Assembly (NCBI GenBank): GCA_012845835.1
Contig: JABAKD010000023.1
Coordinates: 6,357,647-6,421,646 of the forward strand
Source of the DNA: Undaria pinnatifida
Lineage: Eukaryota; Sar; Phaeophyceae; Laminariales; Alariaceae
Direction of reading: 5' to 3'
DNA: 64,000 nucleotides
A program made the translations under genes and the position numbers. Below the pieces are notes generated by a model. It was given only the letters and a program-made list of their open reading frames with translations. It was not told the DNA's origin and did no database searches. Below are positions 1 through 9,880 of the stretch, piece after piece (position 1 is the stretch's first letter; every line of letters begins with the position of its first letter).

Positions 1-237
1 AAACCGCCACGTCGGCCCGCAGCACGCCAGACGTCACCAAGAAGCGGACGTTCTCGAAGGCGTAAACCTGGTCATCCGCGAACGAACCCCCATCCTGGGC
101 GACGAGCTTCAGCCTGTTGTTCTGGATCTCGAAGGTAGTCCACTCATCGCAGGCGATTACCGCCGCGGTCAAGGTGGCGTCGGTGTTGCCGGAGTTGACG
201 GTAAGATCCACCGCCTGTTGCAGCTCGGCGCAGGACC
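1..237 (-). CDS. exon fragment of a secreted beta-helix-like protein (brown-algal type), runs off the left edge
   Basis: On the minus strand one frame is open from the window edge back to a stop at 248-250, giving about 82 codons with strong GC-rich codon use unlike the AT-rich, stop-dense DNA that follows. The peptide has a CAELQQAVDLTV segment, then an IACDEWTTFEIQNNRLKLV stretch, then AFENVRFLVTSGVL. Alternating hydrophobic residues in short rungs (xFxNVxFxVxxGxL) are typical of parallel beta-helix proteins, and the layout resembles the large family of secreted, polymorphic-outer-membrane-protein-like proteins in brown algae. There is no methionine start; an AG at 238-239 (read on the minus strand as CCCAAG) is a plausible splice acceptor, so this is probably an internal exon whose start lies further right and whose continuation lies left of the window. 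The biochemical role is unknown. The family call is from memory of the pattern only. Confidence 0.5.
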
Positions 238-3200
238 CTTGGGACGTTCATTCGTTGCATAGCACGTGGAAGGAGATTATTAGCTATTGACGTCGTTAGC
301 ACGTTTATGCCCTGGGTGTATTTGCGAAAAGACAAAATGTCACTTTCTCTTTGATTCGTGGGTTAGCCGTTAGCTTGAAACGCCAAAATTGCAAAAAAAA
401 AACAAATCGGAGTAGACGGTATAGCCGGGGGGCGGTCTCGTAACGTATGGGATGATCGTCAAAGGTTTGGGTTTGGATGCAAGCAGTGGGCTTTGTTCAG
501 ACACGAGAACCACGCGGTGCGTGGCGGACGAGACGTTACTCTATAGGAACATATGTGAAGACGCGACGCATGCGTTTACTTCTAGCGTTAGCACTTTTTG
601 TATGAAACGATTTTTGAATTACGCGGTGCCCATCTGAATACACAATATAGTCCGAACTAGGTTAATTTTTTTGCGGAATTTTCGTTTTACTCCTAGTAAG
701 CCTGATGGGATGTTTCATCAGTTGGATTTTTTTTTATTTTTTTCCACTCGAAACTCGTTTTTGGATTAAGACAGACATGTTTCTTGACATCCGAGAGTGG
801 GGAGGCTGAGAAAAAAATGTGGTTAAAAATCTCCATCGTAGCGCGCGTCACGCCTGGCATATGAACCATCTCACGGCGAAGGGTTCAGCGGATTTTTCTT
901 AGCTCCTAAAACACGATGAGCCCGACATCTCACTCACAGTGGAAGAGCATGACTTCGAAGGCATTTCCAATCGCACAACCCGACCAATGATTTCATGCGC
1001 TGGTCGTATAGAAAAATTGCGCTAGTGAAGTTGTATCAGACCATGGCGATGCTAGACGCGTGCTACGATAGAGGCGCACCACATTTATTTCTGATTTTAC
1101 GATAGCCCCCTAAAGAACCAAACGTTTTTTTTTTAACGAACGGTTCGTTGGTGCTCGACACGAGGGAGGATGCTACGAAACAATTACCTTTCAACAACTT
1201 CTTCACTGAAAAGGGCTCACGAGCAAAGACGTCGGGGTGGCAAGGGTCACCGAATTTCAGGCGATACGGCCCGGAGCTGGTTTCAGAAATGGTTGTTCCG
1301 TTAAAGAAAGGTTCGGGGGGCTACAGTAGAACGACTCTTCTAGTGTAATTGTATCTGAGGAAGGCGATGCTAGTAGTTTCTCATTTCAGGAGTTCAACAG
1401 GGGCCAGAAGCGTTTCTTTTGGCCCACCAAAACTGCAACCCCTGCGCATACCGTGTGGGATCATTTATTTTGGTGTAAACAAACGTGTGTTTTGAAATCG
1501 GTCCTGTTTTTCTGGGGCCCAAGGTTTGATTTTCGCGACAAAAAATACCAAAGCTAGGCGTCAGGGAAGTAAATTGTTTTTCGACTATCTTTTTGCCGTG
1601 ATTCGGGGTCACTCGTGCAAGTGACCCCTCTGTTCCGTTGCGGTATTTAGCTTTCGAGCTATTCAGTCGTAAAACGGTAGCCCCCCCAACTCTTCTTCAA
1701 CGAAATCGCCGGTTTTACACCATCAGCTCCCGGCCGTATCTCCTGCAATAAGGGCGCCCTCGCCACCCCAGACGTCATCTTTCGATTGCCCTCTGCAAAC
1801 AAGAAAGCATAAGGATACAGTTTCATAGTAGCATCCGATGTCGTGTCGAGCAGCCAATGAAATGTTCGTTAAAGAAAACCCCATCCGCCGGAGGATGAAA
1901 AAAAAAATAACTGGTTTGGGCGGCGTTGCTATCGCAGAAAAGTCATTTGTAATTTGTCGATATGAGTTCGCAGTAGAACGGATAACCGCGCACGCACGCT
2001 CCGCCAGACAGCCCGCCCAAGCCCATTTTGTCTCCGGTGAGGTATAGAGTCACCCGTGCGATTGGCTTAAATCCGGTAGCGAAGAACGCGGTAACTTCCC
2101 CTGCCAGGGCCCCGGTTCAAACGCAGTTGACGCTTCACCGCAGCATCTAACTTCCGGGTATCGTTGGGGTCCCATATATATATGCCTACACGTCACTTAT
2201 TGTTTTGCGCGATGTTCCTCCTCGCCCGGGGTGTTTTGTAGGTAGGTTTGACGCGCCCATGGTTCGATCTACACAAAGCGCTTTTCTTGGGAGATGTGTA
2301 GAGGACGTGGCTCTGTCGCTTCTCTGTTTCTATGGAATAGAAGTGTTGCAATCGTCAATTTTGGGCGGGCTTGTTACTCACGACTGGATCTATGCGAAAG
2401 GACACACTGTGACGGCAGACCAGGTCACCCTACTGATGGGGTGGATGCTCTCGTGTGCTACGAAAATCGTTGATTCTAGGCTTTCCCTCTCAGGTCGGAT
2501 CGAACGTGCGAGTTGAGTTGCAAAGAAAAACACCAACGGAAATAAACTGCCGAGGGTACCTAGCAGAGAGGTCAGGTGCAAATCGTTGCGAGTCGACAAG
2601 GGAGGAGAGTTCTGAAGCCTTCTCGTGATAAGAACGTGAAGGCAAAGCACCGTGGAGAGAGAAAAGAGGGGAGAAGGGTATGCCAAGTAACCCCGAATCT
2701 GAGTTACGTCTCTACAGGGAGGGAGAAAGATGAAGACACAGTGTGAAGAGAATTTGATGGTAGTAGAAACATAACAATTTCGAAAACCAAAATGACTGGA
2801 TATCGCAAATTTTCTGTTTGGGCCGTATCGGTTTTTGTTCGTTGCACGATAAATTACTCTTATTAGATCAGCCTTCGATCCCTGGGAGCCCTGTGGATCG
2901 TTATCGCCGGTGGCTTCACGCGGAGAGCGGAGGTTAGGCGTCGATGCTACCGCGCTGTGGAACCATTCCGGCTTATTTTCATGTGTTCCTACTTATCCGT
3001 GGTCTCCCATATTCTCTGTTCTGACGAACGAATACTTACGATGTTTTACCGCAAGACATGTTGCACTGTGACAAAAGAATGTTATACCGCAAGGGATGTT
3101 GTGCCATACGAATATGTATATATTGATATAACCATGCAGTGTTGCGGTACAAAATTTACTGGAGGACACGAAGAGTGACTTTGTCAAATACCCCATGAAC

Positions 3201-3327
3201 GTGAGATAACCCGCGAAGGTCGAAATGAATAAAATGGTTGATCCGGGTTATCTTGTGCAAGTTCCGGCCTTGAGGGACAGTATACGAGCCAAATCGTTTT
3301 GCTGTATATATATTATATTGTAAAAAA
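238..3327. other. gene-less stretch with decayed family-D pieces and one dispersed repeat
   Basis: No coding region is supported: the frames are stop-rich and the short ORFs share no family pattern. Fragments of the inverted-repeat family D (see 4,345-4,790) can be read near 650-860 (ending in ATCTCCATCGTAGCGCGC) and 1,055-1,110 (GCTACGATAGAGGCGCACC). A short self-complementary stretch GGTCACTCGTGCAAGTGACC lies at 1606-1625; a similar one recurs near 6,985. Positions 2,575-2,790 are a diverged copy of 9,655-9,880. If the exon at 1-237 belongs to a gene read leftwards, part of this stretch may be its intron or promoter, but nothing visible proves that. Confidence 0.5.
2575..2790 (+). repeat. 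dispersed repeat, copy 1 of 2
   Basis: This stretch shares an ordered series of words with 9,655-9,880: GCGAGTCGAC, then a purine-rich run, then ACCCCGAATCTGAGTTAC (CCCGGATCTGAGTTGC in the other copy), then GAGGGAGGG, then ATTTCGAAAACC versus CGTCTCGAAAAC. The identity is moderate with small indels, so both are old copies. Neither has an ORF or terminal repeats that I can see. Confidence 0.5.
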
Positions 3328-3990
3328 TGAAAATACACTGCAGCTGTGAGATCGAAGATTTCGTCGAAACTGATCTTTGCAAGCTGTGTGTGACACTCCG
3401 ATCGCGCATATTACAAGTTGTGTGTCCTCATTAAGGATTTAGGTCGGAGACCTCCCTTGCAACTACAGTGTCGCTATCAGGGTCAACTGGGTGATGCTAG
3501 TCAGTCTGTGCGCGGAAACTGTAAAGCCCGTTTCTGAGGGGGACAAAATCTGACAGCTGTGGCATGAAATGTATCCGTTTATCAAGTGAATCCTGTAAGT
3601 CGATTAAGCGGTGAGGGCGGGGGGCGGAGTTTTGAAGGACGTGGGGGCCTGGTTTTGACCAAAAGCGAGCGGGGTTGGAGGGGGGGGGGGGGAAGAGGGG
3701 GGGGGGCGGACGGGCGAGCAATTTGTGCGTGTAAGCTATAAATCCTTTCAAGGGGATAAATCTGACGGTGTTATGAAAAAAAAAGCAACAGTTTATCATG
3801 GGGTGGGGGGGGGTTGGGGCGGGGGTGCGGCGTGTGGGGCAGCTCAATCTGTACGTGGAAACTATACAATATTTTGAGGGGATAAACGTGACGGTTTTAC
3901 AAAGAATGCATCAGTTTATCATGTATATCTTGGGGTAAGTCGTACAATCAGTGAGTAGAGAGATGGCGGAGTGTTCGAGGCGGTGGGGTT
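3328..3990 (+). repeat. interspersed repeat family A, copy 1
   Basis: It starts with the family-A head (AAAATACACT..CAGCTGTGAG, 3,328-3,540), followed by three related modules. Each module carries a GGAAACTATA-like word, a TCTGACGGTT/TCTGACAGCT word and a 'GTTTATCA.GT...CCTGTAAGTCG' word, and modules are joined by long G runs (3,679-3,710 and near 3,805). It contains no ORF with family features; translations are shadows of the G runs. The same module order occurs at 55,018-55,730, so these two belong to one subfamily. The edges are approximate. Confidence 0.75.
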
Positions 3991-4344
3991 GAGATGGGGT
4001 GTATATGTGTACTTGCATTGTGAATCTCCGTCTCGTAAATAGAGTGACCCAAGAAGAGATTCCTAGTTTCTCTGGCAGGCGTCGCCACGGACACTGGTCG
4101 TCGTGCTGGATGTCGACGGGCGAGAAAACGGCGTATTTCCGACGACTTTGGGATAAGGAACCAGGTCATTCAGAAACCATATATTCAGACGGAAAAGGCC
4201 ATCTTTATTTTCGTAGCCTGCATCATTTGTTTTCATTAGCATGAGATATTGGGATTAGCACTACAAATACTAGAAAAGAGGAGGAACTAACCTAAATATA
4301 AGGGGGGCGTGATGCAGTCGATTTACGCTGTTTCAAGACGACGC

Positions 4345-4790
4345 GTGTTACGATAGAGGTATACCGTTTCTAGGCTATTTTGTTTTCTGAATGACCGGGC
4401 ACCTTAACCCGAAATCGTCGAACATTGATAGGCCTTTGTTTTTTAGCGTGATTTTCGTTGTGTGCCAGGCCATGGGATTTTTCATCCCGCAACATTTTTT
4501 TCTCTTCTCCTACACTAAACCAGATTGCGGGAGAGAACTTTAACCTCTCAAATTGAGGAGCCTCAGAAAATGAATTGGTGCACCTCTAAATTGGCACGCG
4601 TCAGGCACCAATAGAAATTAGTTGTTTGTGATGGCGGAGAGAGATGGTTTGCAGCCAAAAAAACAAGGCACACGACGATAACCACGGAAGCGAAAATGAC
4701 ATATTTGCGACAATTATGGGTTAAGGAGCCCCTTCATTATTAAGATAATATTTCGGATAAAAAAGTGCTACCGCTATCGTAGCAGGCGTT
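4345..4790. mobile_element. family D inverted-repeat element (MITE-like), longest copy
   Basis: The left end (CGCGTGTTACGATAGAGG, from about 4,345) and the reverse complement of the right end (CGCCTGCTACGATAGCGG, to about 4,790) match, and the match continues inward for roughly 100 bp through GAATGACCGGGCACCTTAAC versus AATGAAGGGGCTCCTTAAC. The interior has no transposase-like ORF. Size, long imperfect inverted ends and repetition elsewhere (6,465; 13,690; 4,899) fit a non-autonomous DNA element. Target-site duplications were not resolved, so the superfamily is unassigned. Confidence 0.6.
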
Positions 4791-4898
4791 CTGTTCGAAC
4801 CTTGACGCAGAATGAGAGGATCTCCGCCCCCCCTTGCAAGGACGCATCCGTTGAATGCTTAGATTCGGAGACACATGGTACCGAAAATTTGCACCAGG

Positions 4899-5135
4899 GA
4901 CGCGCGCTGCCATAGAAGTGCGCACCACACTTCTTTTCTGTATTTTCCTCAATTTTGGAGGTTAAGAGACCTCTGCCAAAAATGATTGTTGGGAAAAACG
5001 AGGCCTCTAGACTAAACCGGGTGAAACATCGCATGGCTTGCATACAGCGATAATTACGAAAAATGAAAAATGGCCCCTTTTTGACGATGTTTGGTTAAGG
5101 GAGCCCCGCCATTCGGAAACGATGTAACCCCTCTG
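4899..5135. mobile_element. family D inverted-repeat element, short decayed copy
   Basis: The left end reads GACGCGCGCTGCCATAGAAG and runs on to a 'CACCACACTTC..TTTTGGAGG' segment. The right part reads GACGATGTTTGGTTAAGGGA followed by GCCCCGCCATTCGGAAACG. The same two halves flank the copy at 13,690-13,975. It lacks coding capacity. Confidence 0.45.
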
Positions 5136-5811
5136 GGACTAGGCTCTTCGCAGCCTGTTAGTCGAGCAGCCCGCGCGCGAGCCGAGACTGTCACAAAAAA
5201 GTTCGGCCCGCACAGCAAACGCGGCGCGATTCTTCGCCCAAAAAGAGACTTCTTGTGTAGAAGTGCAGCCTTCAGTTGCACTAGCACCGCGGCCGTGTCG
5301 CCTCCCGGTAACACGCTGGGGACGTTTGTCCTTACACTTGAAAGGTCCCTCGGCACTCAGAGCATCACCGCTATTGTTCGATCGATTCAATTTTCACCGG
5401 TCCCACGCCCTGAGAGCAGTCAAGACTCAGTATGTACAAATGAACCCAAAAAATGATCACTAAATCACAGTCGAAGTGCCCTGCGGGAATAATAGCGTAC
5501 TGCTGTACTTCTCTAAAAACGCCCCAGACAGCCGCGTGCTTGGGAAGGCGTATATTTTCACAGCTGAGGGCCCCAGGCGGTCTGCAGGTTTCATGCGCCT
5601 ACCGGCGTGCCCCTGTTGGCCGAGTCCAGGGGTGTTGCCAGGTGTGCGTGTGTGCGTGCGTGGCTGTGCTATACAACGCCCTGCGTTCAAGTTCGGGCAT
5701 GTCTTCGTTTCACCCCCGGGCTGAACAGACCGGTCTGTCCGGTGAAAAATACGAGAATTGATAATTTTTAATGATCACAAAAACCCCCTTGTCCAAAAAA
5801 CTGCCACCTCC

Positions 5812-5985
5812 ACGGTGTGGCACGCGCCGACTTTCCCCCCGAGACTCCTATCTCGCCGTGTGGCATGCGCCGACTATTCCCCCGAGGCTCCTCTCTTGCC
5901 GTGTGGCATGCGCCGACTTTTCCCCCGAGACTCCTCTGTCGCCGTGTGGCATGCGCCGACTTTTCCCCCGAGACTCCTTTCTTGA
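5812..5985 (+). repeat. 43-bp tandem repeat, four units
   Basis: The word TGGCATGCGCCGACTTTTCC recurs at 5,818, 5,861, 5,904 and 5,947, exactly 43 bases apart, each followed by CCCGAGACTCCT. The four units differ at only a few positions, so this is a recent array in otherwise decayed DNA. Because 43 is not a multiple of three, the repeat is read in all three frames and is unlikely to be coding. Confidence 0.9.
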
Positions 5986-6299
5986 ATGCGCCTCTAGATA
6001 CCCCAATCAAGACTGGTTTCGAGTGAATTGAAAAGTGCAACTCGATGCACGAGCGCATGGTCTACCGTCGAAGGTGCAGAAATGCTCGAATTGCAAAACG
6101 GAAACTACTACAACAGCGTCCGCGTCAATTTAGAGAATGTGTGCGTCAAAAACGTTTTCCTCTATAGAATCGCGCGTCTTGAGGTTAGAACCGTATGCGT
6201 CAAGGTTAAGTTTTCCCGGCCACCTATTTTGTGTCGTCCTAGCGGTGAAGTTGGGTGAACCAAGTTATATCAAGACCCGGCTTTAAGTAGCCCTCGAGG

Positions 6300-6490
6300 G
6301 ACTCAAGGACTTTAAGCGCCAAACAGAATGCCGAATGCAGGACTAATCACAACTTGTGGAGGACCGGTGACGGCGGGCTTGGTGGTGATACACCAGTCAG
6401 TGCGAGTGCCAGATCTGGGATTCAAACGGGCGGGTCAGTCTAAAGACGGTTCCGCCGAGAAGACGAGTGCTCTACGATAGAGGTATACCT
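6300..6490 (-). repeat. possible tRNA-derived SINE (second type)
   Basis: Read on the minus strand from about 6,490, the sequence gives GTAGAGCACTCGTCTTCTC and then, about 40 bases on, CGTTTGAATCCCAG, which matches an RNA polymerase III B box (GTTCRANNCC) with one change. A unique body follows to about 6,300. The spacing fits a tRNA-like head, but the A box is imperfect, no second copy was found in this window, and part of the head overlaps the family-D end at 6,465. It could be a decayed tRNA-like pseudogene instead. Confidence 0.3.
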
Positions 6491-6830
6491 TTTTTTAGCT
6501 ATATTTTTCTGAATGACGGGGCTCTTTAGACCCAAATCCTCGGAAAAATTGGATATTCTTTTTACATTACTCTCATTTTGTACATTGGCCACGGGATTTT
6601 CTACAACGTCCGGTAGATATCCTAGCGGTTTTGTTTTTTTCTTCAACATCATTTTTTGGGTTAGGATAGGTCTCAACCATTTGAGCACCGCACTCTCGAC
6701 ACGAAAACAAAACCTTTGGATTTAGACAATATACAAGGGAATGATACACGGGGAGTTAGAGAGGGGTTAAGCTCCCAAGTTAAAGAACCTCAGAAGAAGA
6801 AGTGGCGCGCACGTCTATATGGTGGCACGG
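6465..6830. mobile_element. family D inverted-repeat element, decayed copy
   Basis: The left end (CTCTACGATAGAGGTATACC, then GAATGACGGGGCTCTTTAGA) matches the left arm at 4,345. An interior word (GGCCACGGGATTTTCTACAAC) matches the interior of that copy. The right part (CCTCAGAAGAAG...GCGCGCACGTCTATATGG) matches the right-hand family ends in reduced form. No ORF of significance lies inside. Confidence 0.45.
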
Positions 6831-7105
6831 ATCAAAGGTTCTACTTTACCTCTCTCTCGCAGCTCACGTCATCCACCGTGGCAGGTGGTTCTACCAGCAT
6901 AGCAGTGTCCGCAAGGTGTCCGTCGCAATATCTGCGAATCTAGACGTTTTGGAGGCATCTCTTTCCTGACATTTTTGTGCAGTGGCTCAGAGTCACTGAT
7001 GCGAGGGACCCCTCTGTTCCGTTGAAAGTTTTGCGATAAAATTCCAAAACAGAATGTTTAGCTACAACACTCCTGCGCTCTCTGAGCAAGATTATAGATC
7101 GAGTT

Positions 7106-7215
7106 TTGGTTAGTTTGTTGTTGTTGTTGTTGTTCTCAGATTAACTCGCATAATCAAGTCAGTGGTCACAGGACAGGCAACCGTCACTGCAGAGCTGAAG
7201 AATACCCCAAGGAAA
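7106..7215 (-). repeat. family C fragment with (CAA)n tail
   Basis: On the plus strand this reads a short TTG array (7,120-7,134), TCTCAGATTAACTCGCATAA, then GGTCACAGGACAGGC and a GAATACCCC word. The same order is seen at 30,305-30,430 and 38,047-38,150. On the minus strand the element therefore ends in a (CAA)n tail, as many non-LTR retroelements do. Confidence 0.65.
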
Positions 7216-8782
7216 AACACAAACAAATCAGTTTGGGATACGGTGTCACTTGTGGCAGTGGCTCAGCTCCACGGTAGTGAACTATTGCGCGAAGCATGCC
7301 TTGGAGGAACGCAATTCGAAAACGTGCAACATTGTTAAACGTGCGAGCACAGACGACAAACCTTCCAGAGGGATGGTCCGTGGCCAATAATTTCGAGGTA
7401 GCCTTAACTCTATCGTTCTTCGCGCCGGGACACACACACCCTACTTCACCGCTGCTGACAGCTGTGGTGTCTGGATGCAGCGGGACTCGACCTCACCCGG
7501 TAGGTGATAAAATAATTCCGAGGTTGTACATCATACCTACGAAATGACTTTTTCGTCTAGACCAATGGTCAAAATTGGTTTTTCTCTTCATTGCTATTAT
7601 TTGGGATCAAGCTTATTAATCTATAGACTAGATATCTTCCCCGTTGCGGGCCCGTAGAAAAAAAAAGTGTAACCCTTCGCCGTGGCCTTGTCGTCTGCTA
7701 TTATCAAAACGCCCGCATATCCTCACCAACGTCGATGGTGTTCGTAGCTGCACTCGCGCTCCCCAGGTGATGAAGGGCGACGATCGCTATCGGCGACCCA
7801 ACAAGTGCTGTAAGCTTCATCCTCTTCGCTCAAGCCTCGTACAAGTATGTTTTCTGCGGACTTAGTTAGGAAGGTGGGTGGCGGTATGGCGAGCGCCTGT
7901 GTGCCTGGAAGTCGTTGTTTGCACAGACTTGGTGATGTTGTTGTTGTTTTGCGATGGTCTGTCGGTCTCGGGTGTTGTGATGTACGCCAAAGATTATTTT
8001 CCTTTCTCGTGCTTCCAAGACCGGACACCACAACTTACTCCGCACAGGATTCAAAGCACAATCCTTGATGATGTTATTCTTACTGCGTTTGTGGGCATTC
8101 GTCGACCAGGTCAGCGATATATCCTCTTCGCAGGCCATACACCATAAAAGCCTACGTTGTTGTTTTCACAATTAACTAGACTACACCATACTCCCTCTCT
8201 CTGGAGTAGCACCATCAGACAAGTTGCGCCAGCTCTACAATGGGCAGGTGCGATGTGGCCTGTGGGGCCTCCCGAAAAGGGGAGGTGGTCAAGGTCGAAC
8301 AAGAAAGGGCAGAACACGGGGTATTCACTTGTTCACCTCGCTTTTACCCCGAAGACACCCGTAAATTAAAATCGGTCGGATCATCAATGCGTGTGCAACT
8401 TGAAATAAAAAATACAAGAAGAACAGAAGCGACGGCTGGGCAAGCTATTATTGTATGTGTTATGTAGCTGAGGAAAGACATGTATGTTTCGTTTCATCCT
8501 TCGGACATGACGAATGTTTTGGTTCGAATGTTTCGAAAATGTGGAAAGACTATACGAACGATAGACTAGAAATATTCCGACCACAACAAAATGTCCATAA
8601 TTTTCTCCACAGCAGCAGTGCTTTTTTCGCTCAGCATCCACAAAACTTCATATCGGGTTTATAGGATACTCACTTCTGCTGTAAACGCAGGTGGTATGTA
8701 TTTTCACTCTGACAGCACTCAGGACATCTCCGTACGAAGTATTTATATGTGAAGTGTATGAATACATCACAAGCATGAAACA

Positions 8783-9325
8783 AAAATACACTCCAGCTGT
8801 GAGAGCGAAGATTTTGTCGAAACGCGTCTGTCTTTCGCAAGTTGAGTGTGTGATGTGATACTCCAATCAATCGCGCGTATTACGGGTTGTGTGCCCTCAT
8901 TAATTTCTTTTGATTTTTTAGACCTCACACTTTTAGTTTCTTCCAGCTTCCGGACAAGCCGTGGTTACAGGTATCCTCCCTTCCCCCTCCCGGTTCTCAC
9001 CTTAAATTTTTATCGCGCGTAGGGTTCAGCGATCTCACTGCTAGTCGATTTTTTATCGAGTGTTGCTAACTCACGCTCTTACGCAGTCCGCAAGTCAAGT
9101 AGTGCACACGAAAAAGTCCCAAACGAATTTATACGAGTATGCACTCGGCGGGGCTCGAACTCACGATACTGACCTATTATACCAGGCTCGAAAATAACCT
9201 GTGATACGCCACCGGGGCGACCAATATATGTCGGCGACCCTCCTCGGAACTACAGTGTAGCTATCAGGGTCAACAGGGTGATGTTACGTCAGTCTGCGCG
9301 CGGAAACTATAAGACCGTTTTTGAG
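8783..9325 (+). repeat. family A head split by a SINE insertion
   Basis: Positions 8,783-8,905 are the first ~120 bases of the family-A head (AAAATACACTCCAGCTGTGA to CCTCATTA). They continue at about 9,226-9,325 (TCGGCGACCC, CTACAGTGTAGCTATCAGGG, GCGCGGAAACTATAA). The gap is filled by the tRNA-derived SINE at 8,930-9,223. Other family-A copies show the uninterrupted site, so the insertion is directly visible. Confidence 0.8.
8930..9223 (-). mobile_element. tRNA-derived SINE, copy 1 (full length)
   Basis: Read on the minus strand from 9,223 it begins GGTCGCCCCGGTGGCGTATC, which contains an A-box-like TGGCGTATCAC, and about 40 bases later has GTGAGTTCGAGCCCC, a near-perfect RNA polymerase III B box. 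A body of about 200 bases follows, ending near a CCGGAAGCTGGAAGAAAC word and an A/T-rich end. A second full-length copy lies at 31,445-31,740 and a 5'-truncated copy at 41,310-41,505. There is no coding capacity; mobilisation would need a partner LINE. Confidence 0.75.
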
Positions 9326-9654
9326 GTACTTTATTCTGTCGAAGGTGGTTACCGATACAGACTCTTCCGAACGCTTTTTCCTTGTTGTGCCCGTCGCACC
9401 TTTCTGGGTTCTTGCTTTACTGCGAGCTCCATCCCAACGGTACTTCCTCTATGAAAATATACGTAATACGACGAGGGGGCTTCGCCGCCAGCCCATCAAT
9501 GGTGAGGGCGGGCAACGAAGCTTAGGGCCCGCAATTTTATGCATACATATCATCATCTACTACTGCAAACAGTAGTTTTACATACCAAAGGCCGGCAAAA
9601 AATTGTTCGCTTAGACAAGGTGTGTGAAACACCAAAAGGAATACAGCAGGCATA

Positions 9655-9880
9655 TACCATTCGACGCGAGTCGACGAGAGACGAGAACTCTGAATTATTT
9701 TCGCGATAAAAATGAAGGCACGTACCGTAGTCGGGAGGGGGGAGGAGAGGGCCCGCTATGTGACCCCGGATCTGAGTTGCTACTGAGAGGGAGGGCGAGG
9801 GTGTAGTAAGGGGATATTGAATGGGACGAAGAAAAGATAACAAGGAACACCATTTCATAGATACGTCTCGAAAACAAGAG
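9655..9880 (+). repeat. dispersed repeat, copy 2 of 2
   Basis: This is the diverged partner of 2,575-2,790 (shared GCGAGTCGAC, ATCTGAGTTGC, GAGGGAGGGCG and CGTCTCGAAAAC words in the same order). It is purine-rich in the middle and has no ORF of note. Confidence 0.5.

Noticed and set aside
5812..5985. CRISPR array
   Set aside because: The 43-bp units are contiguous with no spacers, and the context is eukaryotic.
9150..9223. Functional tRNA gene
   Set aside because: The A and B boxes belong to a SINE head: no acceptor stem pairing was seen and the sequence runs on into a shared ~200-base body.
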